Shown: positions 1 through 12,383, numbered from the stretch's first letter. The stretch: 34,126 nt of DNA from Acidimicrobiaceae bacterium (GCA_030837965.1 JAUTXP010000018.1:1-34126); one strand, 5' to 3'. Notes: generated by a model from the letters alone, not told the origin. Translations and numbers: made by a program.

Positions 1-116
1 GAGCCCGTGGCCCGAGCGGCCCGGCGGCGAAGCCGCCAAGAGCGGGGAGTGCAGCGGCCATCGCCCGGAGGCGGACGCCGGAGGGCGGGTACGGCGTGAC
101 CTATCCGCGCGGCCTT

Positions 117-380
117 TTACAGGGTGGGGAGCCCGCCCCCGCCTTCCGGGTGGATGCTCTCGTGCTGGATGGCCTGGGCGATGCGCTCGCGCAGTCGATC
201 CGGCACCTGCTCACGACAGCGCTGGGCGATCACCACGCGAAGCTCCGCCTCGAAGTCGAAGGCCTCGAGGCATGGGTTGCACTCGTCGAGGTGGCGCTTG
301 ATGTCGGCCCGCTTGCGGTCGTCGAGCTCGCCGTCGAGGAAGTGGTAGAGCCGGTGGACAGCGTCGTCACAGTCGCCCAT
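117..380 (-). CDS. rsrA: RsrA-type zinc anti-sigma factor for SigR
   Basis: This is an 87-residue cytoplasmic anti-sigma factor of the mycothiol-system (RsrA/RshA) family. It has the zinc anti-sigma signature HLDECNPC (HxxxCxxC) near residue 31 and an upstream Cys in the MGDCDDAV start. In this family these residues bind Zn; thiol oxidation forms a disulfide and releases the sigma factor. I chose ATG at 380-378 because GGGGAG lies 5 nt upstream; a GTG directly before it (383-381) is the alternative. The start overlaps the sigR stop by one base (TGATG), so the two genes are translationally coupled, as is usual for this pair. Oxidative or disulfide-stress sensing is inferred from the family. 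Confidence 0.93.
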   Translation of the reverse strand: MGDCDDAVHRLYHFLDGELDDRKRADIKRHLDECNPCLEAFDFEAELRVVIAQRCREQVPDRLRERIAQAIQHESIHPEGGGGLPTL

Positions 381-946
381 CACCGCTCCCCTACGAGTCC
401 TCGTTGCATACCGAACTCGAACAACCGCTTCTGCAACGCCCTTCTTCCCCTGTGCAGCCTGCTCATGACGGTCCCGATCGGTATGTCCATGATCTCGGCG
501 ATCTCTTTGTACGAGAACCCTTCGACATCGGCAAGCAGCACGGCCATCCGGAAGTTCTCCGGGAGGGCCTCGATGGCTTGCTTGACCTCATCGTCGGTGA
601 AGCGCTCGAGCACCTCCTCCTCGGCGCTGCGGCCCGCGGCGGCCGCCTCCAGCCCGCCCAGCCGGTGGTACAGGTAGAGATCCTCCACGTCCTCGATGTC
701 GCTCAGCTCGGGCCTGCGCTTCTTGGCCCGGTAGGCGTTGATGAACGTGTTGGTAAGGATGCGGTAGAGCCAGGCCTTGAGGTTGGTGCCCTGCTGGTAC
801 GTGTGAAAGGCGCGGTAGGCCTTGAGGTAGGTCTCCTGCACCAGGTCCTCGGCGTCGGCCGGGTTCCGGGTCATGCGCAGGGCGGCCGTGTAGAGCGAGG
901 GCATGAACTCCATCGCCTGGTCGGCGAACGTCGCCTGGTCGGCCAT
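380..946 (-). CDS. sigR: ECF sigma factor SigR/SigH-like
   Basis: This 188-residue ECF sigma factor directs RNA polymerase to thiol-oxidative-stress promoters in actinobacteria. Region 2 is visible at about residues 14-80 ([20 protein letters not shown], then [18 protein letters not shown]). Region 4 is at about 118-175 ([20 protein letters not shown], then [11 protein letters not shown]). The acidic linker [19 protein letters not shown] is typical of SigR/SigH. RsrA follows immediately and overlaps it. No Shine-Dalgarno sequence precedes the ATG. Instead TAGGGT at 953-958 lies 6 nt upstream, consistent with a leaderless transcript. I did not find a clear GGAAT-GTT autoregulatory SigR promoter upstream. 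Confidence 0.94.
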   Translation of the reverse strand: MADQATFADQAMEFMPSLYTAALRMTRNPADAEDLVQETYLKAYRAFHTYQQGTNLKAWLYRILTNTFINAYRAKKRRPELSDIEDVEDLYLYHRLGGLEAAAAGRSAEEEVLERFTDDEVKQAIEALPENFRMAVLLADVEGFSYKEIAEIMDIPIGTVMSRLHRGRRALQKRLFEFGMQRGLVGER

Positions 947-952
947 AGGTGG

Positions 953-958
953 ACCCTA
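953..958 (-). promoter_or_regulatory. Putative -10 box of sigR (leaderless)
   Basis: TAGGGT fits the actinobacterial TANNNT -10 pattern and sits 6 nt before the sigR ATG, so transcription would start at or next to the start codon. No convincing -35 box is seen at 17-18 nt. A partial dyad GACCCT...AGGGTC overlaps it. Confidence 0.45.
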
Positions 959-996
959 CCCGGCAAGGGTCAACCAGGCGCCGCCGGCGACGCGGT

Positions 997-2184
997 TCAG
1001 GAGGCAGCCGCGGCCACAGCGATGTCGCACCAGACCCGTTTGCCGGTGCGGGTGGGCAGCACGCCCCAGTCCTGGGCCAGCGCCTCGATCAGGGCCAGAC
1101 CCCGGCCGTCCATGTCCTCGTCGTCGGCGACGCGGGGCCGAGGCAGCTCGCGCGACCCGTCTCCGACTTCGATGCGCACGACGGGCCCGAGGTAACGCAC
1201 GATCACCGTCATGTCGGACCCGGCGTGCTTCACCACGTTGGCCGCCAGCTCGGTGGCCAGCAGCTCGATGACCCCGTCGCCCGCCTCCTCCATCCGCCAA
1301 CTCCGCAACAGTCGACGCAGCACCTCGCGCATGCGGGGCAGGCTGGCCGCCACCGGCTCGAGGCGGATGCGGGCCTGCCGGGGCGGCGCGGGCGGCTGCT
1401 TCCACAGGTCGGGCTGCTCGTCACCCAGCGGATAGCCGGGCAGACGCAGGTCCTCGGCTGCCACACCCGTCGCCTCGACAACGCGCAGGATCGGGTCGCG
1501 GTCACCCTCCTCGGGCACGCGCACCACGAGGGCGGCCGCGTCATTTCGCAGCGGACCGGCAGCGAACTGTCGGGCTGCGTCGAGCACATGCGCGGCCAAG
1601 GCCTCGGCCCGCGCTCCCGCGCAGTCCAACAGGGCCTCGACCAACAGCTCGTCTCCGAACAGCTCGCCGTTGCTGTCGGCCGCATACACCAGCGCGTCGG
1701 TGACCAGCACGAGGGCGTCGCCCGGGCCAAGGCCAACGCGGTCGTCGCGAACGTCGATCCCGCCCAGCAGCCCGAGGGGCAGGCCCACGTGGCCGCGCAC
1801 GTCGATCCAACCCGCCCGGCGCACCACGATGGGCCGAGGATGGCCCGCGCTGGCGAGTGTGATCCAGGCCCCGCACTTGTCCAGTTCGAGACGGGCGAAC
1901 ACGGCCGCGCAGAACTCGCCTTCGTCGGCGCCGGCCGTCTGAAGGAGTACGTCGTTGAGGCGCATGAGGGACGCGGAGGGCAAGAAGGCGGCCTGGGCGT
2001 AGCCGTGCACCGCGCGTCGGGCCACGGCCGCGGCTGTCGCGGCCGCGTCGGCGGGCAGCCCCACGGGGTCGGTCACGAGCACGCCCCAGTCGTTGGGCCC
2101 GATGCGGAACGTGTCGAACCCGCCCGTGTCGGCGCCCGCCAAAGCGGCGTCCATGCCGGGTACGCGCACGGCTGCGAAGTTCAC
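997..2184 (-). CDS. SpoIIE-family phosphatase fused to anti-sigma ATPase domain
   Basis: This 395-residue protein of partner-switching type has two domains. The N-terminal two-thirds is a PP2C/SpoIIE phosphatase: VTDPVGLP aligns with the usual metal-binding GDVSGHG, TDALVYAADSNGELFGDE aligns with TDGVTEARN..GEEFG, and RNDAAALVVRV is the C-terminal RDDxTLLVLR-like strand. The last 110 residues or so are a GHKL/HATPase_c_2 domain with N-box ELLATELAANVVKHAG and a late glycine motif RGLALIEALAQDWGV. Such fusions dephosphorylate STAS anti-anti-sigma factors and may also bind or phosphorylate them. No PAS or GAF sensor or membrane segment is seen. The second-motif glycines are altered (VGLP instead of GHG), so phosphatase activity is likely but not certain. 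The GTG start has AGGAAG 5 nt upstream. Confidence 0.85.
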   Translation of the reverse strand: MNFAAVRVPGMDAALAGADTGGFDTFRIGPNDWGVLVTDPVGLPADAAATAAAVARRAVHGYAQAAFLPSASLMRLNDVLLQTAGADEGEFCAAVFARLELDKCGAWITLASAGHPRPIVVRRAGWIDVRGHVGLPLGLLGGIDVRDDRVGLGPGDALVLVTDALVYAADSNGELFGDELLVEALLDCAGARAEALAAHVLDAARQFAAGPLRNDAAALVVRVPEEGDRDPILRVVEATGVAAEDLRLPGYPLGDEQPDLWKQPPAPPRQARIRLEPVAASLPRMREVLRRLLRSWRMEEAGDGVIELLATELAANVVKHAGSDMTVIVRYLGPVVRIEVGDGSRELPRPRVADDEDMDGRGLALIEALAQDWGVLPTRTGKRVWCDIAVAAAAS

Positions 2185-2232
2185 CGTGTCTTCCTATCGG
2201 CTGGCGGGGCCGTTCGGTGAGGATGGGGTGAG

Positions 2233-2305
2233 AGCCCGAGAGGGGAATCGAACCCCTGACCTACGCATTACGAGTGCGTTGCTCTACCGGCTGAGCTACC
2301 CGGGC
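2233..2305 (-). tRNA. tRNA-Thr(CGT)
   Basis: A complete 73-nt cloverleaf is read on the minus strand. The acceptor stem GCCCGGG pairs with CTCGGGC, the D arm is AGCTCAGCCGGTAGAGC, and the anticodon stem-loop ACGCA-CTCGTAA-TGCGT gives anticodon CGT. The T arm is AGGGG-TTCGATT-CCCCT. CCA is not encoded. A TACCCT box at 2316-2321 lies 10 nt upstream and is the likely -10. Confidence 0.97.
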
Positions 2306-2315
2306 GCGGTTTGAG

Positions 2316-2321
2316 AGGGTA
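2316..2321 (-). promoter_or_regulatory. Putative -10 box of tRNA-Thr
   Basis: TACCCT (TANNNT type) lies 10 nt upstream of the mature tRNA 5' end, which is appropriate spacing for a tRNA promoter. The -35 region is not recognisable. Confidence 0.4.
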
Positions 2322-2340
2322 GCCGACCCACCCTTTTCGA

Positions 2341-2371
2341 CTTTTCCACAGCAGCAGGTGCTGTGGAAAAG
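2341..2371. repeat. Palindrome family A, copy 1 (terminator-like hairpin)
   Basis: This is a perfect 13-bp inverted repeat, CTTTTCCACAGCA, with a 5-nt loop GCAGG. It lies 38 bp beyond the holB stop and upstream of the tRNA-Thr promoter. The same arms recur at 16712-16744 with the reverse-complement loop. There is no U-tract after the stem, so it is not a canonical intrinsic terminator, although its position fits one. Confidence 0.85.
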
Positions 2372-2409
2372 CGCGGGGGTTGCGGCGGTCAGGCGCGGGC
2401 GTCAGGCGG

Positions 2410-3453
2410 TCAGGCGGTCAGGCGGACCAGGAGGGCTTGGAGGAGCAGGGCCTCGTTGGGGTTGCGCTCCATGGCCTCGGCCGCGGCGGCGATGGCGTCG
2501 AGGGCGCGCAGCGACGCGGCGGCCGACCGGGCGTTCGACGCCGGTCCGGCCACAGTCGCCAGCCGGTCGCGGTACGCGCCCGCCAGCGTGGCCAGCCCGG
2601 CCCGCAGCTCGTCGGTGCGAATCCTGCGCTGCTCGCGCTTGTGCCGCTCGGCCAGGTCCTTGCGCCCGCTCCCCCGCTCGCCATAGCGCTCAGCCCGGGC
2701 CTCGACCTCGGCCTGCTCCGCGGCCTGCCGAGCCCGCAACGGCTCGACCAGTCCGTCGATGGACGCCAACAGCTCGTCGGCCAGCGCGGCCACCGCCGCG
2801 CCGGTCCCGTCCAGCCGGTCGGGGGCGCCCGCCCACAGCCGCCGCCGCTCGACGAAGCCCGGGTCCGACGCCAACAGCCGGGCCCGGTCCATGTTGCCGC
2901 CCGCCGACTCGGCCACCTGGCGGGCCCGGGCCTCATCGACCCCGTCGGCCACCAGGGCCTCGACGACGAGCGATGAGGGGATGGGCCGGAAGTCGATGCG
3001 CACGCACCGGCTGGCGATGGTCACCAACTCAGTGGGGACGTGCTCGGCCAGCCCCACGAACACGGTGCCTGGCGGCGGCTCCTCCAAGGTCTTCAGCAGG
3101 GCGGGCGCGATCTGGGCGGCCAGGTCGAGGTCGGGGATCACGATGACCTTGCGCACGCCCTCCACCGGCGAGCGCAGGGCCAGCCGGGTGATCTCGCGGG
3201 CGTCGCCCACCGACAGGCGGGCGCCCTCCCGCTCGTACACGAGCACGTCGGGGTGAGCGCCCTCTCCGACCCGCCGACAGATCTCACACTCGTCCTCGCC
3301 CCCCTCGGGGCACAACAGCGCGGCGGCGAAGGCCCGGGCCGCGCTGCGCTTGCCCACGCCGTGGGGCCCGACGAACAGGTACGCGTGCACGGGGGCGCGG
3401 GCCGCGGCCCGAAGCTGCTCACTGGCCCGGTCCTGGCCGAGGACGTCGATCAC
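2410..3453 (-). CDS. holB: DNA polymerase III delta-prime subunit
   Basis: This 347-residue clamp-loader subunit of the AAA+ family is needed to load the beta sliding clamp. The N-terminus shows LGQDRASEQL and a P-loop-like GPHGVGKRS, where R replaces the usual T/S after K, as in the ATPase-inactive delta-prime. A zinc-module remnant follows, with three cysteines in LLCPEGGEDECEICRR. ALLKTLEEPPPGTVFVGLA and the TIASRCVRIDF sensor segment are classic delta-prime signatures. The GTG start at 3453-3451 overlaps the tmk stop (GTGA), so it is coupled to tmk, a pairing common in actinobacteria. Its 3' end runs into an 8-bp tandem repeat at 2401-2424 that includes the stop codon. Confidence 0.92.
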   Translation of the reverse strand: MIDVLGQDRASEQLRAAARAPVHAYLFVGPHGVGKRSAARAFAAALLCPEGGEDECEICRRVGEGAHPDVLVYEREGARLSVGDAREITRLALRSPVEGVRKVIVIPDLDLAAQIAPALLKTLEEPPPGTVFVGLAEHVPTELVTIASRCVRIDFRPIPSSLVVEALVADGVDEARARQVAESAGGNMDRARLLASDPGFVERRRLWAGAPDRLDGTGAAVAALADELLASIDGLVEPLRARQAAEQAEVEARAERYGERGSGRKDLAERHKREQRRIRTDELRAGLATLAGAYRDRLATVAGPASNARSAAASLRALDAIAAAAEAMERNPNEALLLQALLVRLTA

Positions 3454-4088
3454 GCCGACAGTCTGGCCGACACCGCGTCCCACACTCTGGCCTCGACCTC
3501 GTCGGGCAGCCCCGTCCCGTCGACCACGACCCACCGCCCGGGGTCGGCCTGGGCCAAGGCCGCGAACCCGGCCAAGACGTTTCGGTGGAATTCGGGGCCC
3601 GCGGCCTCGAAGCGGTCCAGCGCGCCGAGCCGCGAGGCCGACACCTCGGCGGACACGTCGAGCAGCACCACCACGTCGGCCCACAGGCCCTCGGTGGCCC
3701 AGGCCGACAGCGAGCGCACCTCGTCGAGGTCGAGGCCCCGCCCGTACCCCTGGTAGGCCAGCGATGAGTCGGCATAGCGATCGGTGACCACGTCTTGTCC
3801 GGCCGACAAGGCCGGGCGCACCACCTCGGCCACGTGCTGGGCCCGGGCCGCGGCCATCAGCAGGGCCTCGGCCCGATCGGACAAGTCGGCCACGGCCCGG
3901 TCGAGCAGCAGGTCGCGGATGCGCTCGCCCACCGCGGTGCCGCCCGGCTCGCGCGTCAGCAAGGCGCCGAGCCGGTTGGCCAGCCGGGCCGCTTGCGTCG
4001 ACTTGCCGCTGGCCTCGCCCCCCTCGAAGGCGATGAGCCGCCCCCGAGTGCGCCCCGGCGTGCCCTCTGAGGCGGCCGCGTCGGTCAC
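3450..4088 (-). CDS. tmk: Thymidylate kinase
   Basis: This 212-residue enzyme phosphorylates dTMP to dTDP with ATP in the cytoplasm. The P-loop is FEGGEASGKST (about residues 22-32), followed by LTREPGGT for dTMP binding, the DR(Y/H) motif DRYADSSLAYQG, and an adenine-binding C-terminal part. The length is normal for the family. I chose the GTG at 4088-4086 because it overlaps the stop of the upstream MFS gene by four bases (GTGA). holB in turn overlaps its 3' end by four bases, giving a tight MFS-tmk-holB operon. The residues before the P-loop (about 20) are a short Thr/Ala-rich extension. Confidence 0.95.
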   Translation of the reverse strand: MTDAAASEGTPGRTRGRLIAFEGGEASGKSTQAARLANRLGALLTREPGGTAVGERIRDLLLDRAVADLSDRAEALLMAAARAQHVAEVVRPALSAGQDVVTDRYADSSLAYQGYGRGLDLDEVRSLSAWATEGLWADVVVLLDVSAEVSASRLGALDRFEAAGPEFHRNVLAGFAALAQADPGRWVVVDGTGLPDEVEARVWDAVSARLSA

Positions 4089-5497
4089 GAAGCAGGCGAG
4101 CCGGTGTGGTCCCGGCCCTTCAACGAGTACTGGGCCAGGAACCCCGCCCCGATGATGATGAGCCCGCCGAGCCACAGGGTGAGGCGCGCCCCCGGCAATG
4201 AGATGTCGAGGCCCGCCAGCGCCACGTGCTTGTGGAACAGCGACTGCGACAGCCGGTCCAACAGCCCGGACAGGATGGGTGCCAACGCGAACGCCAGCAG
4301 CAGGCAGAAGCGGATCAGCGTGTAGAGGGTGGCGAAGATGCGGCCCCGCATTTCGTCGTTCACGTTGGCCTGGAGGATGGTGAAGCCCAGGACGTACACC
4401 GCGCCCGCGCACAGTCCCAGCACGGCCACGAAGGCCATGGCCGGAAGCAGTGACGTCATCGATGCGCCCGCCACCTGGGACAGGCCGGCGCCGAACACGG
4501 CGAACACGAACAGGCGCGAGTGCGACACCCGCTTCTGCACGATGGACAGGCTGACGATTCCGGCGGCCACGCCCGAGCCCAGCGCGGTCAACAACAGGCC
4601 GAAGCCCGCAGTGCCGCCGCCCAAGACCTGTCGGGACATGACCACGCCGAGGGGGACCAGCATCCCGCCGCCCACCAGCCCGGTGCCGATCCCGACGATG
4701 ACGGCCCGCACCACCGGACTGGCGCCGATGAAGCGCCACCCGTCGGCCAGGTCGCGAAACGTGCGGCCCAAATCCATGCGCTCCCTCGGCCCGTCGGCCT
4801 TGGGGCGCCGGGGCAGGCGCAGCGTCGAGATCATCACGGCCGAGACGAAGAAGGTGGTGACGTCGAACCAGATGGCCACCGTCTCTTGACTCACCCGCAG
4901 CGAGTGGAGCAGCGAGTAGCCGCTCAGCCACGTGGCCACGCCGGCCAGCGCCGCGAACACGGCCGAGCCCACAGGAAAGGTCCCGTAGGCGGCCACCAAC
5001 GACAGCGAGTTCGCCGTGGCCAAGAACTCGGGCCGGACCATGTTGGGGACGCTGGCCTCCTTGGCCGGCGACCACAGCAGCGTCAGCACTTCGAGCATGA
5101 ACGACGCCACCACCAGGCCGGGCAGCGTGTCCACGAAGGGCAGCGACGCCAACACGAACCCCCGTCCGATGTCGCACACGACCATGACCTTCTTGCGGTC
5201 CCAGCGGTCGAGGAACACCCCTGCGGCCGGGGCCAGGAAGAAGCCGGGCACCAGGCGGGCGGACAGAACCACGCCGATGGCCGCGTCCGGGGACGACTTG
5301 CCGATGCGAGCCGCGATGGCGGTGACGGCCACGAACCCGATCCAGTCGCCCAGCGACGACACGACCTGGGCCAGCCACAGTCGAAAGAACGCGGGCGTGC
5401 CGAACAGGCGAAGGGTCGAGGCCTGGTCGATGGGCGCCACCTCGCGGGGCATCGGCCGGCCCGGCTCGGTGGGTGCGTCGCCCGCGGCCTCAGGCAC
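4085..5497 (-). CDS. MFS transporter (EntS-like MFS_3 family)
   Basis: This 470-residue multi-spanning inner-membrane transporter is of the major facilitator superfamily. The N-terminus has FFRLWLAQVVSSLGDWIGFV, typical of the MFS_3/enterobactin-exporter-like group, and the loop 2-3 motif appears as DRWDRKKVMVVCDIGRG. There are about 11-12 hydrophobic segments and a second-half repeat around LLTALGSGVAAGIVSL. The substrate cannot be read from the sequence; drug or siderophore export is the family norm. The GTG start is 5497-5495, and an in-frame ATG 15 codons later is an alternative. It overlaps tmk by four bases although the functions are unrelated, so it probably acts as a housekeeping operon leader. 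Confidence 0.85.
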   Translation of the reverse strand: MPEAAGDAPTEPGRPMPREVAPIDQASTLRLFGTPAFFRLWLAQVVSSLGDWIGFVAVTAIAARIGKSSPDAAIGVVLSARLVPGFFLAPAAGVFLDRWDRKKVMVVCDIGRGFVLASLPFVDTLPGLVVASFMLEVLTLLWSPAKEASVPNMVRPEFLATANSLSLVAAYGTFPVGSAVFAALAGVATWLSGYSLLHSLRVSQETVAIWFDVTTFFVSAVMISTLRLPRRPKADGPRERMDLGRTFRDLADGWRFIGASPVVRAVIVGIGTGLVGGGMLVPLGVVMSRQVLGGGTAGFGLLLTALGSGVAAGIVSLSIVQKRVSHSRLFVFAVFGAGLSQVAGASMTSLLPAMAFVAVLGLCAGAVYVLGFTILQANVNDEMRGRIFATLYTLIRFCLLLAFALAPILSGLLDRLSQSLFHKHVALAGLDISLPGARLTLWLGGLIIIGAGFLAQYSLKGRDHTGSPAS

Positions 5498-5556
5498 GGG
5501 TTACAAGGTAGGTGAGCGCCTCCCCCAAACCACGCACCGCCTTACCCCTTGCCTGT

Positions 5557-5599
5557 CTGGAGGACATGGCCTGCCGAAACCGCAGTCCATGTCCTCCAG
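5557..5599. repeat. Palindrome family B, copy 1 (terminator-like hairpin)
   Basis: This 43-bp hairpin has perfect 13-bp outer arms CTGGAGGACATGG / CCATGTCCTCCAG and an inner CTGC/GCAG pairing. It begins 12 bp beyond the topA stop, which is terminator position on the minus strand. A close relative lies at 9017-9059. There is no U-tract. Confidence 0.85.
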
Positions 5600-5611
5600 T
5601 CCGCGAAGAAG

Positions 5612-8284
<2,673 letters not shown>

Positions 8285-8338
8285 CTCTTTTTCCACGGTT
8301 GGCAGACGAGTGGCCTGCTGTCAAACAGGGGCGCCCAT

Positions 8339-8344
8339 TACGGT
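8339..8344 (+). promoter_or_regulatory. Possible -10 box of the dedA gene
   Basis: TACGGT (TANNNT) lies 9 nt upstream of the GTG start, and no Shine-Dalgarno sequence is present between them. The spacing is slightly longer than at the other leaderless candidates in this window, so the call is weak. Confidence 0.3.
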
Positions 8345-8353
8345 GCCCATCCC

Positions 8354-9010
8354 GTGGACCCCAAGCACCTCCTCGAGGCCTTCGGCACGCTCGGCCTGTT
8401 GCTCATCATCTATGCCGAGACGGGCCTGCTGGTGGGGTTCTTCCTGCCCGGCGACTCGCTCTTGTTCACGGCCGGTCTGCTGTGCGCGCCGGGCATGCAC
8501 GACCCCGTGCACCTCAACTTGGCCATCGTGCTGCCGGGCGTGTTCGTGGCCGCCGTGCTGGGCGCCCAGACCGGGTGGTACATCGGGCATCGGGCCGGGC
8601 CCGCCTTGTTGCGACGCAAGGAGGGCCGCTTCTTCAAGCAGCGGTATGTGGACGAAGCCCAGGAGTTCTTCGAAAAGGGCGGCACCAGGGCGGTGGTGCT
8701 GGCCCGCTTCGTGCCCATCGTGCGCACGTTCCTCAACCCCCTGGCCGGCATCGCCCGCATGCCCGCTCGCACGTTCCTGGTCGCCAACCTGGTGGGCGGG
8801 CTGTTGTGGAGCGTGGGCGTCACGCTGGCGGGCTACGCCCTGGGCAAGACCGTCCCCAACGTGGACCGCTACCTGTATCCGATCGTGGCGTTGGTCGTGC
8901 TGGTGTCGCTGGTGCCCGTGTTCCTCGAGTTCCGCCGCCGCCGTTCCCGCCCCGCCGGCCGCGGCGGCCCCGCCCGCCCCACCGGCCCCGCCGGCCCCGC
9001 CGGGCCGTAG
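8354..9010 (+). CDS. DedA-family membrane protein
   Basis: This 218-residue polytopic membrane protein is of the DedA/SNARE-associated (VTT) family, whose members act in phospholipid translocation and envelope homeostasis. Visible signatures are the N-terminal ETGLLVGFFLPGDSLLFTAG, the central GYxxGxxxG-like WYIGHRAG, and FVPIVRTFLNPLAGIARMP, the conserved arginine/proline re-entrant segment. Hydrophobic helices flank these. The C-terminus is a low-complexity basic then Pro/Gly/Ala tail encoded by 9-bp repeats. The GTG start at 8354 fits the usual N-terminal length; no upstream ATG is in frame. It is divergent from topA and convergent with hppA. Confidence 0.9.
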   Translation: MDPKHLLEAFGTLGLLLIIYAETGLLVGFFLPGDSLLFTAGLLCAPGMHDPVHLNLAIVLPGVFVAAVLGAQTGWYIGHRAGPALLRRKEGRFFKQRYVDEAQEFFEKGGTRAVVLARFVPIVRTFLNPLAGIARMPARTFLVANLVGGLLWSVGVTLAGYALGKTVPNVDRYLYPIVALVVLVSLVPVFLEFRRRRSRPAGRGGPARPTGPAGPAGP

Positions 9011-9016
9011 ACGCGA

Positions 9017-9059
9017 CTGGAGGACATAGCCCGCGGAATCCGCAGGCCATGTCCTCCAG
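9017..9059. repeat. Palindrome family B, copy 2 (bidirectional terminator-like hairpin)
   Basis: The outer arms CTGGAGGACATAG / CCATGTCCTCCAG differ by one base from perfect pairing. The inner GCGG-AAT-CCGC stem differs from copy 1. It sits 6 bp beyond the dedA stop and 41 bp beyond the hppA stop in a convergent gap, where it could terminate both. Confidence 0.85.
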
Positions 9060-9100
9060 AAACGAAAGGCAAGCGCCGAGGCCGGGTGGCCCGGGTGGGG

Positions 9101-11586
<2,486 letters not shown>

Positions 11587-11590
<4 letters not shown>

Positions 11591-11655
11591 CTCGCCCCCT
11601 CCTGCTCCCTGCGGCAGCGGGCCGCTCGGGCCCCGCTCGCGTAGTGCTCGCTCAT
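11587..11655 (-). CDS. Possible 22-residue linker ORF between mntR-like gene and hppA
   Basis: A tiny ORF starts with ATG overlapping the stop of the DtxR-type gene (ATGA) and ends with TGA overlapping the hppA ATG (ATGA). AAAGGA lies about 6 nt before its ATG. The predicted peptide is Arg/Ala-rich and has no recognisable homology. It may be a translational-coupling leader, or chance in an intergenic segment of 61 bp. The function is unknown. Confidence 0.3.
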
Positions 11656-12338
11656 GCCGATTCCTTTCTCTCTTCCTTGCGCACGTAGATCTGACGGGCG
11701 ACCTTCTCGCCCACCGTCCTGGCCTTGCCCTCGACCAACAGGACGAGAGGGCCGTCGAACGGGTGCTTCTCACGGACCTCGACCCGAACGCCGGGCCGCA
11801 GCCCGAGGGTGTCGAGGAAGGCCACCACGTCGGCCTCGGTCGAGCCGGGCACGGCGACCACGGCCACATCGCCGGGTTCCAAGTCGTACAGCGGCGGCAG
11901 TTCGAGGATCTCGCCCGTCTCCGGCTCCGGGATGGGGAACCCGTGGGGACAGGTGGCGGGCCGGTTGAGGGCCTGGAACAGCCGGTCCTCGACCTCCTGC
12001 GGCAGCTCGTGCTCGAAGCTGGCCGCGAAGCGATCGGCCTCGTTCCACGCGTAGCCGAGCATGTCCGACAAGAAGCGCTCGACGATGCGGTGACGGCGGA
12101 TGGCGGCCACCGCGGCCATGCGGCCCACGTCCGTCAGAAGGACACCTCGATACGGACGGTGATCGGCGAAGCCGCGGTCGGCCAGCCGCTTCACGGTGGC
12201 CGTGACCGTGCCCGGGCTGACGCCGAGGTGGTCGGCCAGCGCGCCGGTATGCGCGTCATCGCCCCCGCTCTGCGGGCCGGTCAGGCGATAGATCGCCTTC
12301 AGCGTCTCGCGCTCAGACTTCGACAGGGTGAGGTCCAT
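11652..12338 (-). CDS. DtxR/MntR-family metal-dependent repressor
   Basis: This 228-residue metalloregulator has three parts. The N-terminal winged helix is residues 1-70 (LADHLGVSPGTVTATVKRLADRG as recognition segment). The metal-binding dimerisation domain follows (IVERFLSDMLGYAWNEADR, FEHELPQEVEDRL, and CPHGFPIPEPE, the family's conserved metal/phosphate turn). The C-terminal FeoA/SH3-like domain runs from about residue 140. The sequence resembles the Mn-type (MntR/SirR) branch more than the iron regulators DtxR/IdeR, but I cannot fix the metal. It probably represses itself: a perfect dyad occupies the spacer of its own promoter at 12354-12383. Only about 8 nt would separate the predicted transcript start from the ATG. 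Confidence 0.9.
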   Translation of the reverse strand: MDLTLSKSERETLKAIYRLTGPQSGGDDAHTGALADHLGVSPGTVTATVKRLADRGFADHRPYRGVLLTDVGRMAAVAAIRRHRIVERFLSDMLGYAWNEADRFAASFEHELPQEVEDRLFQALNRPATCPHGFPIPEPETGEILELPPLYDLEPGDVAVVAVPGSTEADVVAFLDTLGLRPGVRVEVREKHPFDGPLVLLVEGKARTVGEKVARQIYVRKEERKESA

Positions 12339-12353
12339 GTTTCGCCGTGCGAG

Positions 12354-12383
12354 AAGATAGGTTTTGCTGAGGCAAAACGTCAA
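12354..12383 (-). promoter_or_regulatory. Promoter with 18-bp operator dyad for the DtxR/MntR-type gene
   Basis: Read on the minus strand, TTGACG (12378-12383) and TATCTT (12354-12359) are separated by 18 bp. The dyad GTTTTGC-TGAG-GCAAAAC (12361-12378, plus strand) fills that spacer exactly. A metal-loaded repressor bound there would block RNA polymerase, as expected for autorepression. The -35 overlaps the last codons and stop of nhaA. Confidence 0.7.

Noticed and set aside
1-116. A possible coding end left of rsrA
   Set aside because: No ORF with a recognisable product is supported here; there is only a small GGCGGC-GAA-GCCGCC hairpin and GC-rich sequence, and the window edge prevents judging a truncated gene.
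404-1195. Long plus-strand frames across sigR, rsrA and the SpoIIE fusion
   Set aside because: They are antisense shadows of well-supported minus-strand genes and match no family; high GC keeps antisense frames open.
2401-2424. CRISPR-like array at the 8-bp repeat after holB
   Set aside because: Units are 8 bp with no spacers; it is a simple tandem repeat.
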